DNA of 55,791 nt from Methylobacterium jeotgali (GTDB lineage Bacteria > Pseudomonadota > Alphaproteobacteria > Rhizobiales > Beijerinckiaceae), in NCBI RefSeq assembly GCF_022179345.1, contig NZ_BPQR01000085.1:1-55791 (forward strand), in the 5' to 3' direction. This document shows positions 43,945-52,981 of this stretch, one piece after another; the stretch's first letter is position 1, and every line of letters starts with the position of its first letter. A model generated the notes under the pieces. That model was given only the letters and a program-made list of their open reading frames with translations, did not search any database and was not told where the DNA came from. The translations under genes were made by a program, and so were the position numbers.

Positions 43945-45213
43945 ATGACCTCCACGACGCGTCACGTCCCCGTCGTCATCGTCGGCGGCGGCCAAGCCGG
44001 TCTCTCGGTCAGCTACCACCTCAAGCAGCGCGGCATCGAGCACCTCGTCTTCGAGAAGAAGACCGCCGCCCACACTTGGTCGACGCAGCGCTGGGACACG
44101 TTCTGCCTCGTCACGCCGAACTGGCAGTGCGACCTACCGGGTCACCGCTACGACGGGCCGGACCCGGACGGGTTCATGAAGAAGGACGAGATCGTCGCCT
44201 ATCTCAAGGCCTTCGTGGCCAAGGTGAATCCGCCGATCCGCGAGGGCGTAGCGGTCACCCGAGTGGAGCGGCGCGAGGACGGCATCTTCTCGGTCCAGAC
44301 CTCGGAGGGGGACTACACCGCCAACGAGGTCGTCGTCGCGTCGGGCGGCTACCACACGCCGATCATCCCGCGCATGGCCGAGAAGCTGCCGGGCTCGGTC
44401 ACGCAGATCCACTCCAACCAGTACCGCAACCCGGACCAGCTGCCCGCGGGCGAGGTGCTGGTGGTGGGCTCGGGCCAGTCGGGCGCGCAGATCGCCGAAG
44501 ATCTCCACCTCGCCGGCCGCAAGGTGCACCTCGCGGTGGGCGACGCGCCCCGGTGCGCCCGGTTCTACCGCGGCCGCGACGTCGTCACCTGGCTCGCCGA
44601 CATGGGCTACTACGAGATGACCGTCGACAACCATCCGCTGCGCGACGGCGTCCGCGACAACACCAACCACTACGTGACCGGTCGCGACGGCGGGCGCGAC
44701 ATCGACCTGCGCCGCTTCGCTACCGAGGGCATGCGACTCTATGGCCTGATGGAGGATTACCACGACGGCGCCTTGCGTTTTCGCGACGACCTCAAGCGCT
44801 CGCTCGACGGGGCCGACCGGACCTACAACGGCATCAACGCGGCCATCGACAAGTACATCGCCGAGAAGGGCATCGATGCCCCGGTGCAGGAGCACTACAC
44901 CCCGGTCTGGGAGCCGGGCGAGCCGGTCACAAGCCTTGCCCTCGACGGCTCCGGCATCACCAGCATCGTCTGGTGCATCGGCTTCACGCCGGACTTCCGC
45001 TGGCTCGACGCCTCGGTGTTTAACGGTGCGGGCAGCCCCAAGCACAGGCGCGGCGTCACCAATGAGGACGGCGTCTACTTCATCGGCTTGCCGTGGCTGA
45101 ACACCTGGGGCTCCGGACGTTTCGGGGCGGTCGGCCGTGACGCCGAGCACGTCGTGCAGGTCATCCAGAAGCGCCTCGGCGCCGAGCGGTTCGCCCTGAA
45201 GTTCGCGATCTGA
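43945..45213 (+). CDS. nitH: MSMEG_0569-type flavin-dependent oxidoreductase
   Basis: A 422-residue FAD/NADPH monooxygenase-like protein, last gene of the cluster. The FAD-binding GXGXXG region is VVIVGGGQAGLSVSYHLKQR. The second dinucleotide motif is EVLVVGSGQSGAQIAEDLHL. WSTQRWDTFCLVTPNWQCDL is shared with YUC/flavin monooxygenase-like proteins, and GLPWLNTWGSGRFGAVGRDA is near the C-terminus. ATG 43945 is preceded by CGGAG at short distance; the frame opens at 43864. It probably oxygenates the pathway's nitrogen compound. Confidence 0.9.
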   Translation: MTSTTRHVPVVIVGGGQAGLSVSYHLKQRGIEHLVFEKKTAAHTWSTQRWDTFCLVTPNWQCDLPGHRYDGPDPDGFMKKDEIVAYLKAFVAKVNPPIREGVAVTRVERREDGIFSVQTSEGDYTANEVVVASGGYHTPIIPRMAEKLPGSVTQIHSNQYRNPDQLPAGEVLVVGSGQSGAQIAEDLHLAGRKVHLAVGDAPRCARFYRGRDVVTWLADMGYYEMTVDNHPLRDGVRDNTNHYVTGRDGGRDIDLRRFATEGMRLYGLMEDYHDGALRFRDDLKRSLDGADRTYNGINAAIDKYIAEKGIDAPVQEHYTPVWEPGEPVTSLALDGSGITSIVWCIGFTPDFRWLDASVFNGAGSPKHRRGVTNEDGVYFIGLPWLNTWGSGRFGAVGRDAEHVVQVIQKRLGAERFALKFAI

Positions 45214-45409
45214 CACAGCCAACACTTGCGCCTTGAACATCCCGCGACCGGCATCTGTACCCCAAGGCCCGCAAGTCTGATCCGCGGCCGGCACCGCCCC
45301 AAGGCTTTGGCAGGGCCGAAGCCGGGTTCGGGCCGGCGGGTGAGCCGCCCGTCTACGCGGCGTTCCAGAGGATCTCCCTGCAGGGCGGGAATCTCGGTGG
45401 CGTTTGCGA

Positions 45410-45755
45410 GAACGAGGCGTTGGACGTGCGCTCCACGGTCACGTACCTCTCGGAGGGGAAGCGCCTCGCCGCCACGAATATGATTGACGATGCCGCCGGC
45501 CATCACGACGGCGGGGAAAAGCGCTCCGCACGCGGCCTAGCCCCGAAACAAAAGCGCGGCCGCGCCGAGAAGCTGGGTAACGCCCACGGCGTACATGAAC
45601 CAGGGTGCGTAGCCGAAACTTTCGGAGTTCGGGACCTCGAACTCGGACGCCGCGAGCTTCTTCCCGGCCGCGCCCACGAAGACCGCCGTAAGCAGGAGCC
45701 GGAGCGCACGCTCGCCGAGGCGCCACCCGTTGGGTGGCGTCTTCACAAGCGGCAC
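45410..45755 (-). pseudogene. DoxX-like membrane protein with in-frame stop
   Basis: The frame starts near a GTG at 45755 and reads GERALRLLLTAVFVGAAGKK, then YAPWFMYAVGVTQLLGAAAL and LFRG, a DoxX-type start. A TAG stop follows at 45539-45537. The same frame continues directly as AACGALFPAVVMAGGIVNHI, then RGGEALPLREV, which looks like the remaining DoxX segment. A single nonsense mutation has interrupted it. The 45214-45410 interval before it holds nothing I can support. It overlaps nothing and ends 3 bases from the MATE gene. Confidence 0.55.
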
Positions 45756-45757
45756 GG

Positions 45758-47227
45758 TCAGCGCCTCGCGACCGCACCGGCGGCAGGCGCGAGCGGCAAA
45801 GGCGTCAAGGACTGCCGGTCGGCGGGGTCGTGAGGGAACATACGGCCTCGTGCGAAGGCAGCGGCATTGACCAGTCCCATTGTGATGAACCCGGCCGATA
45901 AGGCGGCGAAGGTGCCGACGAGGCCGAGCCCGAGGGCCGCCGCAGCCCATGCACCGCCCAGGGCCACACCCATACGCAGGAGGCTGGCTGCGAGCGGCCA
46001 TCCGACGCGACCCGCGCCCTGGGCGGCGAAGTACAGGGCCAGTCCGGCTCCGAAGAAGCCGTAGAATGGACCCACGACCCGCAAGTAGAGGGAGCCGATG
46101 GCAAGCATCGCGGGATCGTGCCCGAAGAGGCCTAGCCAAGCTCCCGGATACACGGCGGACACCAGTCCGATGAGCTCAGTCAGGGCGCCGGCGAAGATGG
46201 CCCCGGTCAGGGCTGCCTGACGTGCGCGGGCGCGGTCGCCGGCTCCAAGCGCCGTGCCGACGATGGCGGCGATGGGCGAGCCCAGACCGAAGACCAGGGG
46301 CACCAGCAGGTACTCAAGCCGCGCGCTGGTCCCGTACCCGGCCACGGCTGCCGGCCCGGCCGCCCCGACGAAGGCGGTGGAGGCGATGACCGTGACGTTG
46401 GAAGTCATGCTCGCGATGCCCGAGAGCACGCCGATGCGAAGGATTTCACGAGAGGGTGCCCAGGTCAGTCTTGGCAGGCGTCGGCCTGGGCGCAGCACGC
46501 CTCGCCAGGACCACAGGTATCCCGCGAAGATCGCGGAGCCCACGGCGTAGTAGGCCACGAACGCCACGCCTCCACCCACGATCCCAAGCTTTGGGAGCGG
46601 TCCCCAGCCGGAGATCAAGGCGGGTGAGAGCGGGATCAGCACCACAGCCCCGACGCACGTGACCACGGCCGGGAGCGCCATGTTGCCGGTGCCGCGGATC
46701 ACCGCCGCGAGCGCGTTGAACAACCAGACGAGGACGGCTCCGCCAAGCACGACGTTCGCGTATGCCGTCGCGGCCATCAGCGAACCGCCGGTGCCGCCCA
46801 TCATCGCGTAGAGGGACGGTCCGAACGGCAAGGCGATGAGGCTCGTCAGCACCCCGAGGCCGATACCCAGAGCCGATGCATGCCATGCCAGTAGACCGGC
46901 TTCCTCCCTGCGCCCAGCGCCAAGCGTGCGCGAGACCGCGGATTGGATCCCGCCTCCCATGCCTCCGGCAGAGAACATCTGGACCAGCATTACCACCGGG
47001 AAGACGAGGGCCATGCCTGCGAGGGCGTCCGTCCCGAGCGTCGCGACGAAATACGTTTCGATCAGACCAATCGAGGTCTGGACTATCATGACGAGAATGT
47101 TCGGCGCCGCCAGCCGTACCAGGGTCGGCATGAGCGGCGCTTCCAGCAGCCGCCGCGTGCGCAGGTCCAGGACGCCCCGATCGGTATCGTCGGAAACATG
47201 GGGCCGGACCGATGCGGCCCCCGTCAC
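45758..47227 (-). CDS. MATE family efflux transporter
   Basis: A 489-residue multidrug/toxin exporter with 12 hydrophobic segments in two homologous halves. PTLVRLAAPNILVMIVQTSI and GLIETYFVATLGTDALAGMA form the conserved first repeat, and GGGIQSAVSRTLGAGRREEA has the family loop. In the second half, SARLEYLLVPLVFGLGSPIA and GTALGAGDRARARQAALTGA mirror it. GTG at 47227 overlaps the stop of the small upstream gene, and the frame before it is a shadow of that gene. Located in the same unit as a TetR regulator, so efflux is probably regulated by its substrate. Confidence 0.88.
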   Translation of the reverse strand: MTGAASVRPHVSDDTDRGVLDLRTRRLLEAPLMPTLVRLAAPNILVMIVQTSIGLIETYFVATLGTDALAGMALVFPVVMLVQMFSAGGMGGGIQSAVSRTLGAGRREEAGLLAWHASALGIGLGVLTSLIALPFGPSLYAMMGGTGGSLMAATAYANVVLGGAVLVWLFNALAAVIRGTGNMALPAVVTCVGAVVLIPLSPALISGWGPLPKLGIVGGGVAFVAYYAVGSAIFAGYLWSWRGVLRPGRRLPRLTWAPSREILRIGVLSGIASMTSNVTVIASTAFVGAAGPAAVAGYGTSARLEYLLVPLVFGLGSPIAAIVGTALGAGDRARARQAALTGAIFAGALTELIGLVSAVYPGAWLGLFGHDPAMLAIGSLYLRVVGPFYGFFGAGLALYFAAQGAGRVGWPLAASLLRMGVALGGAWAAAALGLGLVGTFAALSAGFITMGLVNAAAFARGRMFPHDPADRQSLTPLPLAPAAGAVARR

Positions 47228-47433
47228 AGGTCGCTCGCGCGATCCCGAGCCGGGACTGAAGCGAACTTCGCATCGACCTGAAGCGCGTTCACCTTCGCTT
47301 CGAGATTCGCCAGACGCCTGTCGAACAGATCGCCTTCCGTAATGGCCAGCGCAGCCTCTACCTCGCGCAGCCTGTCCCAGGCGCGGTGCCACGTCTCAGG
47401 CTCGAACAGACTACCGACCGTCATCGTGCCCAT
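47224..47433 (-). CDS. Small coiled-coil-like protein of unknown function
   Basis: A 69-residue protein, ATG at 47433 preceded by CGGAG. Sequence includes TVGSLFEPETWHRAWDRLRE and DRRLANLEAKVNALQVDAKF, the latter with heptad spacing typical of a short coiled coil. No family recognised. Its TGA overlaps the GTG of the MATE gene, which supports it as a real translated leader or partner of the transporter. Confidence 0.5.
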   Translation of the reverse strand: MGTMTVGSLFEPETWHRAWDRLREVEAALAITEGDLFDRRLANLEAKVNALQVDAKFASVPARDRASDL

Positions 47434-47603
47434 TGCCGAAACTCCGAGGTTGGAGTGATCCGCTGGCCATGGCGTCGGGCACCCGAGCCGAGCCTGCCGT
47501 CGCCTTGTAGTGAATATAGATTTTACATATAATATATTTTCTCGACAGGCAAGTGTTCCGGGAGACAGGATTGTGTCATCTCCAGCAATGGGGCGGGACC
47601 GCA

Positions 47604-48176
47604 TCAGTCCCCTCTACGCACGGGCGGCTCCGACCCACCCCTGACCGACTCCCGAGCCGCCTGGATCAGTTCCTGCGCCACGGAGGGATTGTCGACCGCC
47701 CGTGCCAGCACGACCGCGCCGACCAAGGTCGAGAGGTGAGCCAATGACTTCTGCCTCCGGCGCTCCTTCGACGTGCGGGGCATCAGATCGGCGAGGAGTC
47801 CGGCGAGGTGCTCGACCCCTTGGGTGAAACGAGACCGCACTAGGCTGCCGGGCGGTTCGCGCGCGACGTCATTGGCCAGGGCGGCCAAGGGGCAGCCTCT
47901 GCCTGGGGACATCACGTGCCCGACGGACAAGTAATTCTCGATCAGGGCATCCAGCGTGCCGCGATGTTCCTCGGCCAGCGCGGCCTCGAACGCCTCGACC
48001 GCCAGAGCGTCCTTGTTGGCGAACTGGCCGTAGAATCCACCATGGGTCAGACCGGCAGCCGCCATGATGTCCACCACGCCGACACCGTTGAGGCCGCGCT
48101 CCCGGAAAAGGGAGGACGCGACCTCGACAACGCGCTCCCGGTTGAGCTTAGCCTGTTCCTGGGAAACCCTCGGCAT
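47604..48176 (-). CDS. TetR family transcriptional regulator
   Basis: A 190-residue repressor. The N-terminal helix-turn-helix is RVVEVASSLFRERGLNGVGV followed by IMAAAGLTHGGFYGQFANKD, the canonical TetR recognition helix block. The C-terminal ligand domain has GRGCPLAALANDVAREPPGS, seen in the AcrR-like subgroup with the Cys in GCPLAAL. ATG 48176 is the family start (MPRVSQEQAKLNRERV). It is upstream of the MATE gene on the same strand, and an AT-rich inverted repeat lies 31 bases ahead of it. It likely controls its own transcription and the adjacent efflux genes. Confidence 0.9.
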   Translation of the reverse strand: MPRVSQEQAKLNRERVVEVASSLFRERGLNGVGVVDIMAAAGLTHGGFYGQFANKDALAVEAFEAALAEEHRGTLDALIENYLSVGHVMSPGRGCPLAALANDVAREPPGSLVRSRFTQGVEHLAGLLADLMPRTSKERRRQKSLAHLSTLVGAVVLARAVDNPSVAQELIQAARESVRGGSEPPVRRGD

Positions 48177-48206
48177 GTCCCGCTTCCTCGACGTCAATGC
48201 CCCCGA

Positions 48207-48234
48207 CATATATGCTTTGCATCATATATATATG
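48207..48234. promoter_or_regulatory. AT-rich inverted repeat upstream of the TetR gene
   Basis: CATATATGC (48207-48215), a TTT centre, and GCATCATATATATATG (48219-48234) form an imperfect inverted repeat with one extra C, in an otherwise GC-rich region. It is placed where a TetR autoregulatory operator or the -10/-35 region would be. A second AT-rich stretch lies at 47511-47545, ahead of the small gene and MATE gene. Confidence 0.4.
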
Positions 48235-48378
48235 AAGGGCGGGCCGACGACCAGTTTAAGATACGAAGATGGTCGGCAGAGGGATCAGCGACGGCCAGCA
48301 GATGCCGACCCAGCAAGCCTGATGCGTCCGAAATGACGGCCGGCGCCATCTCCTATGGAGGGGTCGGGCCACGGCGGA

Positions 48379-48621
48379 TCAGATCAGCTTGTACCTCATC
48401 AGTTGCAGCACCGCTTCAATCTGCTTGGCGGGGCGCGGCCTCGCCTGGAAGCGAAGGATCTCGACGAGCGACCAGAGCGCGCCGCGGTTCGTCCTCAGCC
48501 CCGCGGCGTTCAGGGCATCGGCGAGCATACCCGGTTCGGTTATCCCGTCCGCCCGAAATCGGTCGATCATGATGCAGACGCGGGCAGAATTTTCGAGCTT
48601 TCTGTTGACGCGGCTGGACAT
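48379..48621 (-). CDS. Small putative helix-turn-helix protein
   Basis: An 80-residue basic protein from ATG 48621: RVNRKLENSARVCIMIDRFR, then GMLADALNAAGLRTNRGALW and RPAKQIEAVLQLMRYKLI. The segment ADALNAAGLRTNRG resembles the C-terminal DNA-binding helix of serine recombinases, but no catalytic domain is present. It could be a small regulator or a recombinase-derived fragment. It lies between the TetR gene and the RND operon and is not obviously coupled to either. Confidence 0.45.
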   Translation of the reverse strand: MSSRVNRKLENSARVCIMIDRFRADGITEPGMLADALNAAGLRTNRGALWSLVEILRFQARPRPAKQIEAVLQLMRYKLI

Positions 48622-48752
48622 GGCTTTCTTCTTCGACGTGTTGCTTTCGAGATGGCAACACCGCGCACCGATCCGGTACGGGTGAGCGCGCGGTGTGGCG
48701 CTCGATCTCGGGACGTCCCACGGACGGGACGTCGATGGCATTCATGTACGCC

Positions 48753-51700
48753 TCATGCCCCGGTTGGCGCCGGCGACGTGTCGGCTCCGGCGGCGCTCTT
48801 CCTTTCGCGCGGTTCCCGCGCCACCCTGAACCAGAGGGCATAGAGCGCGGGGAGGAACAGCAAGGTCATCAGCGTCCCGACGCCCACGCCGCCGATAAGC
48901 ACGTAGGCGAGTGCCCCCCAGAACACCGAATGCGTCAGCGGGATGAAGGCGAGCATCGCGGCGGCCGCCGTCAGGATCACAGGGCGGGCCCGGCGAACCG
49001 TCGACTCGACGATGGCGTCGTAGTCCCTCAAGCCCGCCGCCTGGTCGTGGTGGATCTCGTCCACGAGGATCAGGGTGTTGCGCATCAGGATGCCCGACAG
49101 CGCGATCAGGCCGAGGATCGCGTTGAAGCCGAAGGGCTGGTGGAAGGCGAGCAGCGTCGGGACGGCGCCGACAAGGCCTAGCGGCGCCGTGGCGAACACC
49201 ATGAACATCGTGGTGAACGAGCGTACCTGCAGCATAATGACCGTCAGCGTCACGATCAGCATGATCGGGAACACCGCAACGAGTGCGTTCATCGCCTTCG
49301 CGCTCTCCTCCACCGACCCGGCCGTGTCGATACGGTAGCCCGGCGGCAGTTTCGCCTTGATGGGGTCGAGCAGCGGGTAGACCTGCGCGTGGATGTCCGG
49401 CGGCTGGAGGCCGTCGAGCACGTCGCCCTGCACGCGGATGTAGGTCTCGCGGTTGTACCGCTTCAGTACGGCATCCTCGTTCCGGCTCTCCAGATGGGCG
49501 ACCTGCGAGACCGGGACCTGGCGTCCGTCATGGGTGGTCAGCGTCAAGTCGCCGATGTCGCCGAGCGAGCGGCGCTCGGGACCGGGGCTGCGGAGGACGA
49601 TGTCTACCGAGCGCAGGTTTTCGCGGACCTGGGTCGCCGGCGTCCCGTTGAGGTAGCTCTGCAACTGCTGGCCGGCCTCCTTGGGCGTCAAACCGATGAG
49701 GCGCAGGCGCTCCTGGTCGAGGGCGAGGCGCAGGGTCGGCGTCTTGTTGCCCCAGTCGAGATGCACGAGGCGCATGTTGGGATTGGATGTCATGACGTCG
49801 CGCACCTCGGCGGCGATGCCGCGGATGACGTTGAGGTCGGGCCCGACCACGCGGAAGGCGACGGGGAAGCGCACCGGCGGCCCGAACACGATCTGCAGCA
49901 CGCGCACCCGTGCCTCGGGAAAGCGACCCTCGTCGACGAGCTTGCGGACCTTGACCCGAAGTGCGTCGCGGGCATGCGAGTCGGCGGTTTGCACGACGAT
50001 CTGCGCGAAGGCAGGGTCGGGAAGCTCCGGGTCGAAGGACAGGACGAAGCGCGGCATCCCCTGGCCGATGTAGCTCGTGATCTCGCGTGCTTCGGACAAC
50101 TGCCGGACGGCAGCCTCGACCTTCTTCACGCTGGCTTCGGTAGTGGCGAATGCGGAGCCGGTCGGCAGCGTCACCTCGACGATGAGTTCGGGGCGCTCCG
50201 AGTTGGGGAAGAACTGCTTCTCGACCTCGCCCATGCCGACGACGGCCGCCGCGAACAGCGCCACGGTGATGCCGGCGGCCATCCACTTGTGATCGACGGA
50301 GAGGCGCACGATCCGGCGCAGGCGCTCGTAGTTCCTGGTGGCGTAGATCGCTGCGTGGCCTCCTTCGACGCGTCTGATGTTGGGCAGTAGCTTGACGCCG
50401 AGGTACGGCGTGAACGTCACGGCCACGATCCACGAGACGATCAGCGAGAAGGCCACAACCCAGAAGATGTTGCCTGCGTACTCACCCGCGGTAGAGGCCG
50501 CGAATCCGACCGGCAGGAAGCCCGCGATGGTGACGATGGTGCCGGTCAGCATAGGCGCTGCGGTCGAGCGCCAGGCATGGGTCGCCGCCTCGATCCGGTC
50601 GTAGCCCTCCTCCATGCGCACGACCATCATCTCGATGGCGATGATGGCGTCGTCGACGAGCAGGCCGAGCGAGATGATGAGGGCGCCGAGCGTGATGCGG
50701 TCGAAGTCGCGGCCGGTGACCATCATCACGACGAACACGGCCGAGAGGGTCAGCGGCACGGCGAGCGCGACCACGATGCCGACGCGGAAGCCCAGCGCCA
50801 CGAGGCTGACGAAGATCACCACGCCGAGCGCGGTGAAGAACTTCACCATGAACTCGTGGATGGCGTCGTCGATGACCTTCGCCTGGTCGGTGATCTTGGT
50901 GAAGGTGATGCCGGTCGGGAGTTCGTGATGGATCGAGACCTCCTCGGCGTTCAGCGCCGCGCCAAGGGTGAGGCCGTTGTAGCCGGGTTTCATCACGAGG
51001 CCGAGCACCAGCGCCGGTTCGCCGTCGTTGCGGATCGCGAAGGTCTTCGGGTCCTCGTAGCCGCGCTTCACCTCGGCGATGTCGCCGAGCTTGAGGCTGC
51101 GGTCGCCTGCCGCCACGGGAAGGTTGCGGATCGCGTCGAGACTGTCGATGGTGCCATCGAGGCGCAGGTAGACCCGCGGGCCGTCGGCCTCGACGAAGCC
51201 GGCCGGCGTGACGTCGTTCTGGTTGGCGAGCGCGGCCAGGAGCTGCTGGCCGGTGATACCGAGCGTGGCGAGGCGCTGGTAGGAGATCTCGACAAAGATC
51301 TTTTGCGCCTGCTCGCCGAGGATGTTGATCTTCTCTACGCCGGGTACGCGCAGCAGGCGCTGGCGCAGGTCCTCGGCGCGCAGCACCAACGCCCGGTGCG
51401 GCAGGCCTTGTGCTTGGAGCGCGTAGAGGGCGAAGTAGACGTCCGAGAACTCGTCGTTGAACAGTGGGCCGAGCACGCCGCGCGGCAGGCTGGAAGCTTG
51501 GTCGGATAGCTTCTTCCGGGTCTGGTAAAACTCGGACGGCAGCTTGGCCGGTGGCATGTTGTCCTTGAAGAACACCTTCATGAGCATCAGGCCCGGGCGG
51601 ACGGTCGTCTCGACCCGGTCGTAGTAGACGAGTTCCTGGAGCCGCTTCTCCAGCGGGTCGGCAACCTGCCGCTGGATCTCGTCGGTGGTCGCACCGGGCC

Positions 51701-51866
51701 ATGCGGCCGACACGACCATCGTCTTGACCGCGAAGGTCGGATCCTCGGCACGGCCGAGCTTCTCGAAGGCGAAGAAGCCGGCGCCGACGAGCGCGATCAG
51801 TAGGAATAGCGTGACGGCGCGCTCGCGCACCGCCAGGGCCGAGAGGTTGAAGCGGGAGGCGTTCAT
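48753..51866 (-). CDS. RND efflux transporter permease subunit
   Basis: A 1037-residue inner-membrane proton-driven pump. The first membrane segment follows MNASRFNLSALAVRERAVTL, and VVSAAWPGATTDEIQRQVAD is the typical porter-domain start. Membrane segments 2-6 include RITLGALIISLGLLVDDAII with the conserved acidic DD pair used in proton relay. The second half repeats the pattern, ending with GLIALSGILMRNTLILVDEI and GALAYVLIGGVGVGTLMTLL. It resembles the AcrB/MdtB-like HAE branch. ATG 51866 overlaps the adaptor gene stop. No outer-membrane channel gene is in the window. Confidence 0.93.
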   Translation of the reverse strand: MNASRFNLSALAVRERAVTLFLLIALVGAGFFAFEKLGRAEDPTFAVKTMVVSAAWPGATTDEIQRQVADPLEKRLQELVYYDRVETTVRPGLMLMKVFFKDNMPPAKLPSEFYQTRKKLSDQASSLPRGVLGPLFNDEFSDVYFALYALQAQGLPHRALVLRAEDLRQRLLRVPGVEKINILGEQAQKIFVEISYQRLATLGITGQQLLAALANQNDVTPAGFVEADGPRVYLRLDGTIDSLDAIRNLPVAAGDRSLKLGDIAEVKRGYEDPKTFAIRNDGEPALVLGLVMKPGYNGLTLGAALNAEEVSIHHELPTGITFTKITDQAKVIDDAIHEFMVKFFTALGVVIFVSLVALGFRVGIVVALAVPLTLSAVFVVMMVTGRDFDRITLGALIISLGLLVDDAIIAIEMMVVRMEEGYDRIEAATHAWRSTAAPMLTGTIVTIAGFLPVGFAASTAGEYAGNIFWVVAFSLIVSWIVAVTFTPYLGVKLLPNIRRVEGGHAAIYATRNYERLRRIVRLSVDHKWMAAGITVALFAAAVVGMGEVEKQFFPNSERPELIVEVTLPTGSAFATTEASVKKVEAAVRQLSEAREITSYIGQGMPRFVLSFDPELPDPAFAQIVVQTADSHARDALRVKVRKLVDEGRFPEARVRVLQIVFGPPVRFPVAFRVVGPDLNVIRGIAAEVRDVMTSNPNMRLVHLDWGNKTPTLRLALDQERLRLIGLTPKEAGQQLQSYLNGTPATQVRENLRSVDIVLRSPGPERRSLGDIGDLTLTTHDGRQVPVSQVAHLESRNEDAVLKRYNRETYIRVQGDVLDGLQPPDIHAQVYPLLDPIKAKLPPGYRIDTAGSVEESAKAMNALVAVFPIMLIVTLTVIMLQVRSFTTMFMVFATAPLGLVGAVPTLLAFHQPFGFNAILGLIALSGILMRNTLILVDEIHHDQAAGLRDYDAIVESTVRRARPVILTAAAAMLAFIPLTHSVFWGALAYVLIGGVGVGTLMTLLFLPALYALWFRVAREPRERKSAAGADTSPAPTGA

Positions 51867-52948
51867 CGGCCGGCCTCCGCGACGCCGGCGCCGGCTTGGC
51901 GGACCTTTTCGCCGGACTTGAGCAGATGGGCGCCGAGCGAGACGATACGGTCGCCGGGGCTCAGGCCGGCGGCGACCTCCGCGCTCTCCTCCGACAGCCG
52001 CGACACGGTGACGGGCTGCGCTGCGACGGTCTGCGTGTCGGAGTCGTAGCGCCAGACGGCCGGGCCGCCGCCCTGGTCGAACAGGGCCCCAAGGGGCACC
52101 GACACCGATGCCGCCCCCTGGACCTGCACGGGCTTTAACCGAAGGGTGACGGTGGCCCCGAGGGGGGCGGTCTCGCCACCGCCGGAGAGGATGTAGCGGG
52201 CGCGATAGGTACGGGTCGCGGGGTCGGCCGTGGCCGACAGCTCCCGAAGCTGGGCCGGGTAAGTCGTCTCGCCCTCGGCATAGAGCGTGGCCGAAGCCGT
52301 CCCCTTCGCCAGTTGCCGGTTGCCTTCGGGCAGGAAGACCTCTGCCTCGCGGGCGCCGTTGCGTGCGAGCTTCACCACCGTCTGCCCGGCCGCGACGACC
52401 TGGCCCGGCTCGCTCGGCACCTCCATGACGACGCCGTCGGCATCGGCCTGGAGCTCGGAGTAGCCGGCCTGGTTGGCGATCTGGCTCGCCTGGGCCTCGG
52501 CGTTGGCGAACTGGGCGATGGCCGCGTCGGCGGCGGCCTTGTTCTGGTCGTAGGTCTGCTTCGAGGTCCATCCGTCGCCGACGAGCTTGCGGCTACGCTC
52601 CTCGTCGGCCTTGGCCTTGATCATCTGCGCCCGGGCCGCTTCCACTGAGGAACGGGCCGCGTTGAGGGCCAGGGTGAAGTCCGTCCGGTCGAGGCGCATC
52701 AGCGGCTGGCCGAGGCGTACGTGGTCCCCCGGATCCACGAGGCGCTCGAAGATCTTGCCGCCGACCCGGAAGCCGAGGTTGCTCTCGGTGCGGGCCCGGA
52801 CGACGCCGGTATAGCGCGCGACGGCCCCAGCGGAGGGCGCGACCTCGGCGACCTGCACCAAGGGCGGCTCCAGCGTCACGGCCGTCTGGGCCGGCGAACA
52901 CGCCGAGACGGCCAAGCCGGTGACTACGATGATGAGTCTCGCATGCAT
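51863..52948 (-). CDS. RND efflux periplasmic adaptor lipoprotein
   Basis: A 361-residue membrane fusion protein. The N-terminus MHARLIIVVTGLAVSACSPA is a lipoprotein signal with lipobox VSAC. GFRVGGKIFERLVDPGDHVR is the lipoyl/barrel-sandwich half, a helical hairpin follows (EAARAQMIKAKADEERSRKL), then ADADGVVMEVPSEPGQVVAA and the beta-barrel (YRARYILSGGGETAPLGATV). The frame opens upstream at 53011 but the lipobox fixes ATG 52948. It overlaps the permease start by four bases. A 30-base palindrome lies 34 bases before the start. Confidence 0.92.
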   Translation of the reverse strand: MHARLIIVVTGLAVSACSPAQTAVTLEPPLVQVAEVAPSAGAVARYTGVVRARTESNLGFRVGGKIFERLVDPGDHVRLGQPLMRLDRTDFTLALNAARSSVEAARAQMIKAKADEERSRKLVGDGWTSKQTYDQNKAAADAAIAQFANAEAQASQIANQAGYSELQADADGVVMEVPSEPGQVVAAGQTVVKLARNGAREAEVFLPEGNRQLAKGTASATLYAEGETTYPAQLRELSATADPATRTYRARYILSGGGETAPLGATVTLRLKPVQVQGAASVSVPLGALFDQGGGPAVWRYDSDTQTVAAQPVTVSRLSEESAEVAAGLSPGDRIVSLGAHLLKSGEKVRQAGAGVAEAGR

Positions 52949-52981
52949 CGCTAGTTCCCCTTGGGCAATCGACGGTTTGAT

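Noticed and set aside
48379..48621. Complete serine recombinase
   Set aside because: Only a short segment resembles the DNA-binding helix; the catalytic domain is absent, so I list it only as a small putative DNA-binding protein.
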